Position numbers and translations under genes: made by a program. From an uncultured Pelagibacteraceae bacterium (GTDB lineage Bacteria; Pseudomonadota; Alphaproteobacteria; Pelagibacterales; Pelagibacteraceae): 64,000 bases of DNA. Shown here piece after piece: positions 9,335 to 16,686 of this stretch (positions are counted from its first letter, which is position 1; each line of letters starts with the position of its first letter). The notes below the pieces were generated by a model. That model did no database searches, was not told the origin of the DNA, and saw only the letters and a program-made list of their open reading frames with translations. Location: the NCBI GenBank assembly GCA_902590915.1, contig CACIYQ010000004.1:1-64000 (forward strand). The letters run 5' to 3'.

Positions 9335-9377
9335 TTTTAAAAAAAATAGGCACTAATGTTTAAATCAGTGCCTATTT
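9335..9377 (-). terminator. Terminator-like hairpin between tauA and tauB
   Basis: On the minus strand, bases 9377-9367 pair perfectly with 9354-9344 (11 bp, loop 12) and are followed by a run of U from 9343 leftward. It lies between the tauA stop and the tauB start, so it should stop part of the transcripts and leave tauA mRNA in excess over the permease and ATPase genes. Confidence 0.8.
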
Positions 9378-9399
9378 AAAAAGTTTTAAATCTTTAAAA

Positions 9400-10341
9400 T
9401 TACAAAGGTAAGAAACTTGTATCTACGTTTCCCTTTGGAGTTCCCATTCCATCTAAGAAACCACTTAGATTACCATTAGTCATAGATTTTTCTGTCTCTT
9501 CTGGCGTTAAGAATTTAAATCCATCTAAAGTACCTTTCATTTTTCCTACGTCCATTGCAGATGCTTTAGACATAGAATTCATATCACTTTTACCAGAGTT
9601 GTATCTTGCATTAGCTTCATGAGTAACTTCAACAAAAGTTCTTACCATACCAGGATTTTCATTCATAAACTTATTAGTCACAGAAGTAATATCTATACCC
9701 ATAATACCTCCAGCTTTAGCTTCATCAACTGAAATTAATCTAGAACCAACTTCTGTAGCCGCTGCAATTGAATTACCACCAAATAAACATGCCATTGCAA
9801 CATCACCACTTACTAAAGCCGCAGCTCCATCTTCTGGAACCATATCAATAACAGTCATTTTACTTGGATCAGCACCAACAATTTCCATACTTGCAGTAAA
9901 AACATAATCAGCCATAGTACCTAAAGGCACTGCAACTTTTTTACCCTCTAATTCAGAAGCGTTTGCTTTTGTAATACCAGAAGCGTTTGATGTAACACAT
10001 GTAGTTCCACCCATTCCATATTCCATTGCTATATCAATTAGTTTTATAGGCGCATTGGATTTTACAGCATTGATAAATGGCACTAATCCTTGTGAGTAAG
10101 AAATATCAATATCTCCTGCTAACATGGCTTCTGTCATTTCTACGCCAGTATTGAAGCTTGTCCATTTTACTGGAACACCTAAAGCTTTTGAGTAATTTCT
10201 CTTCATCATGTCCTCTAAATTTGGACTTGGCCATTCTAGAAAATATGCAACTCTAACTTCTTTTGCTGCTGAATTTGCAACTGAAATAGAAAGGTTAAGC
10301 GCAAATATAGATCCTAGAATAAAAGTTAATAATTTTTTCAT
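9400..10341 (-). CDS. tauA: Taurine ABC transporter periplasmic binding protein
   Basis: The 313-residue protein has a clear Sec signal peptide (cleavage near SVANSA-AKE, about residue 25). It is followed by the EVRVAYFLEWPSPN start of a TauA/SsuA-type binding domain, the GDIDISYSQG ligand-loop motif and the EGKKVAVPLGTMADY segment. It would capture taurine or a related sulfonate in the periplasm. It is the first gene of tauA-tauB-tauC-Ldh2, has a strong Shine-Dalgarno (AGGGGA) 5-6 bases from ATG, and is followed by a terminator-like hairpin. The ligand is inferred from family and neighbours. Confidence 0.92.
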   Translation of the reverse strand: MKKLLTFILGSIFALNLSISVANSAAKEVRVAYFLEWPSPNLEDMMKRNYSKALGVPVKWTSFNTGVEMTEAMLAGDIDISYSQGLVPFINAVKSNAPIKLIDIAMEYGMGGTTCVTSNASGITKANASELEGKKVAVPLGTMADYVFTASMEIVGADPSKMTVIDMVPEDGAAALVSGDVAMACLFGGNSIAAATEVGSRLISVDEAKAGGIMGIDITSVTNKFMNENPGMVRTFVEVTHEANARYNSGKSDMNSMSKASAMDVGKMKGTLDGFKFLTPEETEKSMTNGNLSGFLDGMGTPKGNVDTSFLPL

Positions 10342-10487
10342 TTATTCCCCTATGTTTAATTAATTAAATTAGGGATATTTAAATTCAATTTGAGATAGAA
10401 GTAAAACACTTTATGATGAAGATCTGGTTTGCAAATAAATCAATTGTTCAATTAAAAGTTGTATATTAGAGTTGCATATGGTAGGTT

Positions 10488-10529
10488 AAAATATTTGTAG
10501 TAAACTAAACATTTTAGTCTACATATTTT
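10488..10529. promoter_or_regulatory. Imperfect palindrome in the divergent tauA / aminotransferase control region
   Basis: Within the 210-base gap between tauA and the aminotransferase gene, the segments AAAATAT, GTAG and ACTAAA on the left reappear as reverse complements on the right of a CAT centre, with 2-3 base insertions in the left arm. It lies 22 bases before the aminotransferase ATG. It may be an operator for both operons or a leader hairpin; the protein that would bind it is unknown. Confidence 0.4.
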
Positions 10530-10551
10530 ACTATAATTATATTAAAAAATA

Positions 10552-11898
10552 ATGAGCTCAGAGAATAGAACTTCAGTACCAAATTCTTTAAATGAACATT
10601 GGATGCCATTTACATCCAACAAAGATTTTAAGGCTAACCCAAGGTTAATAACTGAAGCAAAAGGAGTTTATTTAAAAACTCATCATGGAAAAACGCAAAT
10701 TGATGCGAGTTCTGGATTATTTTGTAATCCTTTAGGTCATGGCAGGAAAGAAATAACTGAAGCCGTAACCAAACAATTAGATACTTTAGATTATGCACAA
10801 CCTTTCCAACAAGGCTTTGGTGGATCTTTTGAGTTAGCTACGAAAATTTCAAAACATACTCCAGGAAACTTAAATAAAATGTTCTATACAATTTGTGGAT
10901 CAACAGCTGTTGAAACAGCGATTAAAATTGCAGTCGCTTATCACAGAGCAAGAGGTAATGCTCATAGGTTCAGATTTGTGGGTCGTGAGCGTGGATACCA
11001 TGGCATGAATATAGGGTGTGTTTCTGTTGGAGGAATGATTAACAACGTAAAAACTTTTGCAAGCATTTTAATGCCTGGCGTTCAACATATGAGACATACT
11101 CATTTACCTGAACATAAATTTGTTAGTGGTCAGCCAGAAACTGGTGCAGATTTAGCAGACGACTTAGAAAGAATAGCGACCAACTTTGGTCCTGAGAATA
11201 TTGCAGCATGTATTGTTGAACCAATCGCTGGATCAACTGGAACCTTAGTACCACCAAAAGGTTATTTGCAAAAATTAAGAGCGACTTGTGACAAGCATGG
11301 TATACTTCTGATTTTTGATGAGGTAATCACAGGTTGGGGCAGAACAGGTTCTTCATTTGCAAGTCACGAGTTTGGAGTTACTCCAGACATAATGACTATG
11401 GCTAAAGCAACCACTAATGGTGTGGTCCCTATGGGTGTGGTTGCTTGTAAAGATGAAATTTATGATGCCGTCATGGATGCTTCTCCTATGGGTTCAGTAG
11501 AATTATTTCATGGCTACACTTATTCAGGAATACCTGTTGCTGTAGCTGCAGCTCTAGCAGTTCAGGATATTTTTGAAAAAGAGGACATTTTTGAAAGAGC
11601 AAAAAATTTAGCTCCTTATTTTCAAAAAGGATTATTTTCACTTCAAGACTTGGAAGCAGTGGAAAATATCAGAGGATATGGAATGATGGGTGGAATTGAT
11701 ATTAAATTAAATTCAAAACCAGGTAAAGCAGGTTATGAAACTTTTAAAGCTTGTTACGAAGCAGGAGTAAATTTCAAAGCTACTGGTGACTGTTTGATTA
11801 TAGCTCCTCAGTTTATATGTGAGGAAAAACATATAGATGAAATTATCGACAAATTAAGAACAGGTATAACTAATTATCAAAAAAACCAAAAAAATTAG
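10552..11898 (+). CDS. tpa: Class III aminotransferase, probably taurine:pyruvate aminotransferase
   Basis: The 448-residue PLP enzyme shows the class III motifs: CGSTAVETAIKIA (phosphate-binding), LLIFDEVITGWGRTG with the PLP-ring Asp, and the Schiff-base Lys in MAKATTNG (about residue 286). With divergent tauABC and a downstream alanine dehydrogenase, the natural reading is taurine + pyruvate to sulfoacetaldehyde + alanine. Close relatives use beta-alanine, GABA or putrescine, so specificity is inferred from context. The ATG follows an AT-rich leader with no strong Shine-Dalgarno. Confidence 0.85.
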   Translation: MSSENRTSVPNSLNEHWMPFTSNKDFKANPRLITEAKGVYLKTHHGKTQIDASSGLFCNPLGHGRKEITEAVTKQLDTLDYAQPFQQGFGGSFELATKISKHTPGNLNKMFYTICGSTAVETAIKIAVAYHRARGNAHRFRFVGRERGYHGMNIGCVSVGGMINNVKTFASILMPGVQHMRHTHLPEHKFVSGQPETGADLADDLERIATNFGPENIAACIVEPIAGSTGTLVPPKGYLQKLRATCDKHGILLIFDEVITGWGRTGSSFASHEFGVTPDIMTMAKATTNGVVPMGVVACKDEIYDAVMDASPMGSVELFHGYTYSGIPVAVAAALAVQDIFEKEDIFERAKNLAPYFQKGLFSLQDLEAVENIRGYGMMGGIDIKLNSKPGKAGYETFKACYEAGVNFKATGDCLIIAPQFICEEKHIDEIIDKLRTGITNYQKNQKN

Positions 11899-11925
11899 TT
11901 TATTCTTATAATTAAATAAAAGCTT

Positions 11926-13044
11926 ATGAAGATAGGCGTACCAAAAGAAATTAAACCTCAAGAAACTCGAATAGGTTTAACACCCGAAAGTGTTAAAACT
12001 TTAGTTAAAGAAGGTCATGAAGTTTTGATTGAAAATAATGGTGGATTTGAAGCTGGATTTGAAAACGAACAATACATTAAAGCTGGTGCAAAAATTACTA
12101 ATTCAGCAGAAGATATATTTAATGATACAGAAATAATAGTTAAAGTTAAAGAACCTCAAAAGGTTGAAGTAAACATGATAAGAGAAAATCAAATTGTGTA
12201 TACCTATCTTCACTTGGCAGCTGCGAGAGATTTAACAGAGGGTTTGATTAAATCAAAAAGCATAAATATTGCCTATGAAACTGTGACAGATGATAATGGA
12301 AGATTACCATTGCTTGCACCAATGAGTGCTGTTGCGGGAAGAATGTCAGTTCAAGCTGGAGCTCATTGTTTAGAAAAAAATCAAAAAGGTAGAGGTGTAT
12401 TATTAGGGGGAGCGCCTGGTGGGGAACCAGCTAACGTATTAATTCTTGGAGGAGGTGTGGTTGGAGAGAACGCTGCGATAATAGCCACGGGTATGAAAGC
12501 AAAAGTTCATATTGTCGACAAATCTGAAGAACGGTTAAAACAATTAGTTGAAATTTTTGGTGATAAAATAATCCCTCAACAAACTGATAAAACTGATCTA
12601 AATAAATTGGTTGCTGAAATTGATTTATTAGTAGGTGGGGTGTTGATCCCTGGAGCAGAAGCACCAAAATTGATTACAAAAGAAATGATAAAAACAATGA
12701 AAAGAGGATCTGTTATTGTAGATGTTGCCATAGATCAAGGTGGATGTGTGGAAACAAGTAAACCAACTACGCATGGAGATCCAACCTATATTGTTGATGA
12801 CGTAGTCCATTATTGTGTAGCTAATATGCCAGGTGGAGTTCCAAGAACTTCTACTTTTGCGCTAAATCAAGCAACTCTTCCTTTTTTAGTAAAACTTGCA
12901 AACAAAGGTTACCAAAAAGCTCTTGGTGAAGATAAAAATTTTTTAGCTGGATTAAATGTACATAAAGGAATGGTTACATATAAAGCAGTCGCAAATGCGT
13001 TTGGACATAATTATGTAGATCCAGGAGAAGCTGTAAAACATTAG
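11926..13044 (+). CDS. ald: Alanine dehydrogenase
   Basis: At 372 residues this matches full-length Ald. The start MKIGVPKEIKPQETRIGLTP, the pyruvate-site region VYTYLHLAAA and the dinucleotide-binding loop LILGGGVVGENAA (about residues 171-183) are typical. It oxidises L-alanine to pyruvate, ammonia and NADH. Next to a taurine:pyruvate aminotransferase it regenerates the amino acceptor and releases ammonium, completing the deamination half of taurine use. The gap to the aminotransferase is 27 bases and to the next gene 2 bases, so the three form an operon. Confidence 0.95.
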   Translation: MKIGVPKEIKPQETRIGLTPESVKTLVKEGHEVLIENNGGFEAGFENEQYIKAGAKITNSAEDIFNDTEIIVKVKEPQKVEVNMIRENQIVYTYLHLAAARDLTEGLIKSKSINIAYETVTDDNGRLPLLAPMSAVAGRMSVQAGAHCLEKNQKGRGVLLGGAPGGEPANVLILGGGVVGENAAIIATGMKAKVHIVDKSEERLKQLVEIFGDKIIPQQTDKTDLNKLVAEIDLLVGGVLIPGAEAPKLITKEMIKTMKRGSVIVDVAIDQGGCVETSKPTTHGDPTYIVDDVVHYCVANMPGGVPRTSTFALNQATLPFLVKLANKGYQKALGEDKNFLAGLNVHKGMVTYKAVANAFGHNYVDPGEAVKH

Positions 13045-13046
13045 AA

Positions 13047-15491
13047 ATGGAAAAAAAATTTCCATCTAGCACTAAAGTAGTTGTTGTCGGTGGCGGAGTA
13101 ATTGGTTGCTCTGTTGCTTATCATTTAACTAAGTTTGGTTGGAAAGATGTTGTATTGTTAGAAAGAGATCAGCTAACATCAGGAACAACATGGCATGCAG
13201 CAGGATTAGTGAGTCAATTAGGTCCATCAGCCTCTGTAACTAAAATTAGAAAATATACTTTAGATTTATATAAAAATTTAGAAAAAGAAGTTGATCACTC
13301 AGCTGGATTAAGACTTAATGGTGCACTTTCCATTGCACAAACTGATAGTCGTTGGCAAGAACTTAAAAGACAAGCAACAACTGCTCAACTTTATGACGTA
13401 GATTTACAAATACTCAATAAGGAAGAGATAAAAAAGAATTATCCGATAATGAGTACTGAAGACTTAAAAGGTGGACTTTTGATGCCAGGCGATGGTTCAG
13501 CTGACCCTAGTGGAGTAACTCATATGCTTGCAAAAGGTGCAAGAAAAGGAGGGGCAAAAATATATGAACACTCCCCAGTAGAAACTGTATTGAAAAAAAA
13601 TGGAAAAGTATGTGGGGTTAAAGTTAACGACCAAATTATTGAGTGTGAGTATGTTGTTTTGGCTACCGGTATGTGGTCAAGGCAAATTGGTGAAAATATT
13701 GGAGTTAGTATTCCGCTTTATCCAGCAGAACATTTTTATGTAATTACTGAACCAATAGAAAATCTTTCACCAACCCTTCCGGTTATTAGAGATTTTGATA
13801 GCAGTGTTTATTTTAAAGAGGATGCTGGAAAGCTTTTAATTGGAATTTTTGAAGGCAAATCAATTCCAGCGTTTGAAAAATCCAATAAAGTACCAGAAGA
13901 TTTTTCATTTGGCGAGTTTCCTGAAAATTTTGAACACTTTGAGCCATATTTGGAAAAATCTATGAAAAGGTTTCCAGTTCTTCAAAAGGTTGGAATTAGA
14001 AAATTTTTTGCAGGACCAGAGTCTTTCACTCCTGACACTAACTCTTTATTAGGTGAAGTTCCTGAGGTAAAAAATTTATTTGTAAGTTGTGGTTTAAATA
14101 GCATTGGAATTGGAAGTGGAGGAGGAGTAGGCAAGGTGACTGCTGAATGGCTAATGACAGGTCATATAAATGAGGATATTTTTAATTACGATGTCAAAAG
14201 ATTTCAAAAATTTCATTCTAATTTAAGTTTTATAAAAAATAGAATTACTGAGTCTTTGGGTGATTTATACGGAATGCATTGGCCATATAAACAGCACAAA
14301 ACATCTAGAAATGTAAAAATTCTACCGCATCATGAATTATTAAGAGGATTTGGTGCATGTTTCGGTGTTTCTGCGGGATATGAGAGACCGATGTGGTTTG
14401 CTCTTGATGGTGAAAAAGCAGAGTACGAATATAGTTATAATTATCAAAACTGGTATCCTTCAGTTGAATACGAAACAAGTAATACCATTAATAATGTTGG
14501 TCTTTATGACTTAACACCATTTTCAAAATTTGAAATTAAATCTGAAAAAGCGTATGAGAATTTACAAAAAATTTGCACCACAGATATTAAAAATGAAGTT
14601 GGAAAATGCACTTATACTCAAATGTTAAATGAAGATGGTGGTATTGAAACAGATCTGACTGTAGTCTGCATTGAAAGTAATCATTTTAGAATTATTAGCT
14701 CTGCAGCAACAAGAGAAAGAGATAAATTTCATATTAAAAAACATTTATTAGATGGTGTTAATCTTGATGATGTTACAGATGATTATTGTGTATTCGGTAT
14801 TTTTGGCCCCAAAAGTAGATCTTTGATGAAAGAAATAAGTAAAGACGATTTTACAAATGAAAAATTTAAGTTTGGTCATGCTAAATATATTTCAATTGAA
14901 AAAATAAAAATATGGACTCAACGATTATCATACGTTGGAGAATTAGGTTACGAATTGTACATAAAAACAACTGAAGCTAAAAAAATTTACCAACTAATTA
15001 TTGAGAAAGGAAAAAAATTTAATCTCTCTAATTGTGGAATGCATGCATTAGATACCATGCGAATGGAGAGTGGTTTTTTGCACTGGGGTCATGATATTTC
15101 TCCAGAGGAAAACCAATATCAATCAGGTCTAAAATTTACTATTAACAATCAAAAAGAAATTGATTTTATTGGCAAGCAGGCTCTTCAACTTATTAAAAGT
15201 AAAAAAATTGATAAAAGATTTGTTATGCTTACTTTAAAAGACAATAAACCAGGTTCACCATTATTACTCTGTGATGAACCTATCTATTTCAAAGACAAAA
15301 TAATTGGAAGAACAACTTCTAGTAACTATTCATTCAACTTTAAGAAAAATTTAGCTTTTGGTTATATAAAAAATATCTATTCAAATGAGGAAATCTTAAG
15401 AAATGATATTTTCATAGAAGTAGAGAAACAAAAGTACAAGGCACAACTAATACTAAAGCCTCTCAAACAGAGCAATTTTAAAAACATTTAA
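13047..15491 (+). CDS. Dimethylglycine/sarcosine dehydrogenase-like flavoenzyme with GcvT domain
   Basis: The 814-residue protein has an N-terminal FAD domain (GGGVIG at 15-20). His50 in TWHAAGL is the residue that carries covalent FAD in DMGDH and SARDH. From about residue 430 it has a GcvT-like folate domain ending in the GCV_T C-terminal barrel. Such enzymes oxidatively demethylate N-methyl amines and pass the carbon to tetrahydrofolate. Dimethylglycine or sarcosine are the known substrates, but here the gene begins 2 bases after ald in a taurine operon, so an N-methylated taurine is a candidate. No dinucleotide or catalytic gap is evident. Confidence 0.88.
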   Translation: MEKKFPSSTKVVVVGGGVIGCSVAYHLTKFGWKDVVLLERDQLTSGTTWHAAGLVSQLGPSASVTKIRKYTLDLYKNLEKEVDHSAGLRLNGALSIAQTDSRWQELKRQATTAQLYDVDLQILNKEEIKKNYPIMSTEDLKGGLLMPGDGSADPSGVTHMLAKGARKGGAKIYEHSPVETVLKKNGKVCGVKVNDQIIECEYVVLATGMWSRQIGENIGVSIPLYPAEHFYVITEPIENLSPTLPVIRDFDSSVYFKEDAGKLLIGIFEGKSIPAFEKSNKVPEDFSFGEFPENFEHFEPYLEKSMKRFPVLQKVGIRKFFAGPESFTPDTNSLLGEVPEVKNLFVSCGLNSIGIGSGGGVGKVTAEWLMTGHINEDIFNYDVKRFQKFHSNLSFIKNRITESLGDLYGMHWPYKQHKTSRNVKILPHHELLRGFGACFGVSAGYERPMWFALDGEKAEYEYSYNYQNWYPSVEYETSNTINNVGLYDLTPFSKFEIKSEKAYENLQKICTTDIKNEVGKCTYTQMLNEDGGIETDLTVVCIESNHFRIISSAATRERDKFHIKKHLLDGVNLDDVTDDYCVFGIFGPKSRSLMKEISKDDFTNEKFKFGHAKYISIEKIKIWTQRLSYVGELGYELYIKTTEAKKIYQLIIEKGKKFNLSNCGMHALDTMRMESGFLHWGHDISPEENQYQSGLKFTINNQKEIDFIGKQALQLIKSKKIDKRFVMLTLKDNKPGSPLLLCDEPIYFKDKIIGRTTSSNYSFNFKKNLAFGYIKNIYSNEEILRNDIFIEVEKQKYKAQLILKPLKQSNFKNI

Positions 15492-15553
15492 TATAAATTT
15501 AATAAATATAAATTGTTTTATCTAAGCTTAAGTGATTTAATCAAAAAATTCAA

Positions 15554-15754
15554 ATGACCGACAATTTAACAAATTTAAAAAAATATAAATCTATATCCGA
15601 TACTAAATCGAATAATCAAATTAAAACTACCGATATTAATATTTTATTAAACCGAGTAAGATTAAATAAGAAAAAAACTTTAAAAAAAAAAATATTTGTT
15701 TCTCTTTTTTTAGCTTGCTTTGTCTGTTCATTAATTGTTTATCTAATTATTTAG
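15554..15754 (+). CDS. Small basic single-TM protein (paralogue of the 5372-5596 gene)
   Basis: This 66-residue protein has a polar N-terminus, the segment TDINILLNRVRLNKKK, then a lysine block and one C-terminal hydrophobic helix ending at the stop. It shares layout and spacing of the DI...R...KKK pattern with the 74-residue gene at 5372-5596. Function is unknown. It is the last gene before the tRNA-flanked islet, 62 bases after the DMGDH-like gene. Confidence 0.58.
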   Translation: MTDNLTNLKKYKSISDTKSNNQIKTTDINILLNRVRLNKKKTLKKKIFVSLFLACFVCSLIVYLII

Positions 15755-15821
15755 ACTATAATTGTTGCTTAAAAGTATATTGAAACAATAAAGATTTGTA
15801 TTATAAGATCTCAATAGTTAA

Positions 15822-15898
15822 GGCGGGGTAGCTCAGTTGGTTAGAGCTCAGGACTCATAAGCCTGAGGTCTTGAGTCATTATCCTTGTTCCTTATACG
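15822..15898 (+). pseudogene. Degenerate tRNA-Met copy
   Basis: Bases 15822-15870 match the first 49 bases of the intact tRNA-Met at 17668 with one difference (T for G at 15848), including the CAT anticodon. After that, identity drops to roughly half: the T-arm sequence TTCGATC is lost, the acceptor 3' strand no longer pairs and there is no CCA. It therefore cannot fold as a tRNA. The upstream TATTATAA resembles the promoter of the intact gene, so it may still be transcribed. Confidence 0.85.
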
Positions 15899-15919
15899 TT
15901 AATTCACATCTTATCTTTT

Positions 15920-15939
15920 CTTGTCACACTCTTGGCACA
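15920..15939. repeat. Short direct repeats just inside the left tRNA copy
   Basis: CTTGTCACA and CTTGGCACA lie 11 bases apart. The same arrangement (CCTGACACA twice, 11 bases apart) and further similarity (about 24 of 33 positions) occur at 17575-17607, inside the right tRNA. Paired repeats just inside tRNA ends look like arm-type integrase binding sites of an integrated element; no integrase gene is present. Confidence 0.5.
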
Positions 15940-15982
15940 ACTAGGAGGAATAAAAAGGTGACAAGGGGAAACAGAATATCTT

Positions 15983-16022
15983 TTTAACAAACCCAGAACC
16001 AAGATGCCTAAAAGTTTTTTTA
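15983..16022 (-). pseudogene. Relic of a third secretory leader
   Basis: Read on the minus strand from 16022, the frame gives IKKLLGILVLGLL, matching the MKKLLGIVVLGLL leader of the gene at 16686-17525 at 34 of 39 bases. ATA replaces the ATG start, and after the leader the frame runs without a recognisable domain to a stop near 15909. It looks like the start of a third gene of the same type whose body is gone. Confidence 0.65.
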
Positions 16023-16104
16023 TTTTAAAATTAACGTTTAGGGTACCTTAACAGATTTGAAATTAGGTACTTATAGTTAGACTATAATACTAACGTTTTG
16101 GTTG

Positions 16105-16686
16105 TTATAATCTTTTATCATTTAGCTTAGTCATAGCTCTTCCAGGGGAAAAAGTATAATCATTGTCATCCATTAATTTTCCACTGCCATCATAAAGTTT
16201 CCAATTAAATTTTACCTTGTCTTTCTGCTTTTTTCCTAATTTTAAAATTGTTAATTCTATTTTTCTTGGCTTGCCGCCAGAAGAACCTTCAAACGATCTA
16301 GTCTCACCTTCTTTCCAAACTCCTAGAGGAAATTTACATCCATTTTTTATTACTTTTCCTCCTCGTCTACTATCCCAAACTCTTCCTATACACTGCCCAT
16401 CATTAGTAACAGTAAATAACTGTGTTTTTAATCCACTTTGACCTTTTCTTGTTCTTTTATAAACTTTTATAGTTTCTCCAGTTTGTGGATTTTTCCAATC
16501 CTCAGGTCCTATAATTTTTTTTCTTCGCTTCTCACCAAAAATTTTATCTGCTAGTGTATATTTAATTTCTTTATCATTCCTTATTTCTCCACCAGTAAAT
16601 AATTCTAATGGAATAAATCTTTCATCAGCTGATACTGGAATAATCCACAACAAACCCAAAACCACGATCCCTAAAAATTTTTTCAT
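16105..16686 (-). CDS. Secreted protein of unknown function in tRNA islet
   Basis: I do not recognise a family. The 193-residue protein has a signal peptide MKKFLGIVVLGLLWIIPVSA (cleavage near residue 20) and a lysine- and glycine-rich mature part. This contains two cysteines (GQCIGRVW and NGCKFPLG, about residues 98 and 118) that could form a disulfide, and a DGSGKLMDDNDYTF segment near the end. Predicted location is periplasmic or extracellular. Its ATG overlaps the stop of the upstream hydrolase gene by one base, so the two are translationally coupled. The leader DNA is nearly identical to that of its neighbour although the mature proteins are unrelated. Confidence 0.7.
   Translation of the reverse strand: MKKFLGIVVLGLLWIIPVSADERFIPLELFTGGEIRNDKEIKYTLADKIFGEKRRKKIIGPEDWKNPQTGETIKVYKRTRKGQSGLKTQLFTVTNDGQCIGRVWDSRRGGKVIKNGCKFPLGVWKEGETRSFEGSSGGKPRKIELTILKLGKKQKDKVKFNWKLYDGSGKLMDDNDYTFSPGRAMTKLNDKRL

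Larger units (their letters stand above)
15755..16104. other. Non-coding left end of the tRNA-Met islet
   Basis: This 350-base gap contains, in order, a promoter-like TATTATAA at 15799, a degenerate tRNA-Met copy (15822-15898), two repeats CTTGTCACA and CTTGGCACA spaced 11 bases (15920-15939), a relic of a secretory leader on the minus strand (about 15983-16022), and a perfect inverted repeat (TTATAGT-TAG-ACTATAA, 16071-16087). No intact gene is seen. Confidence 0.7.

Noticed and set aside
12431-12810. Open frames on the minus strand inside ald
   Set aside because: They lie entirely within a strong gene, have no start signal and no recognisable motif; shadows of the coding strand.
15822-15898. 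A second functional tRNA-Met
   Set aside because: Only the first 49 bases match; the T-arm and 3' acceptor strand are lost and CCA is missing, so it cannot fold as tRNA.
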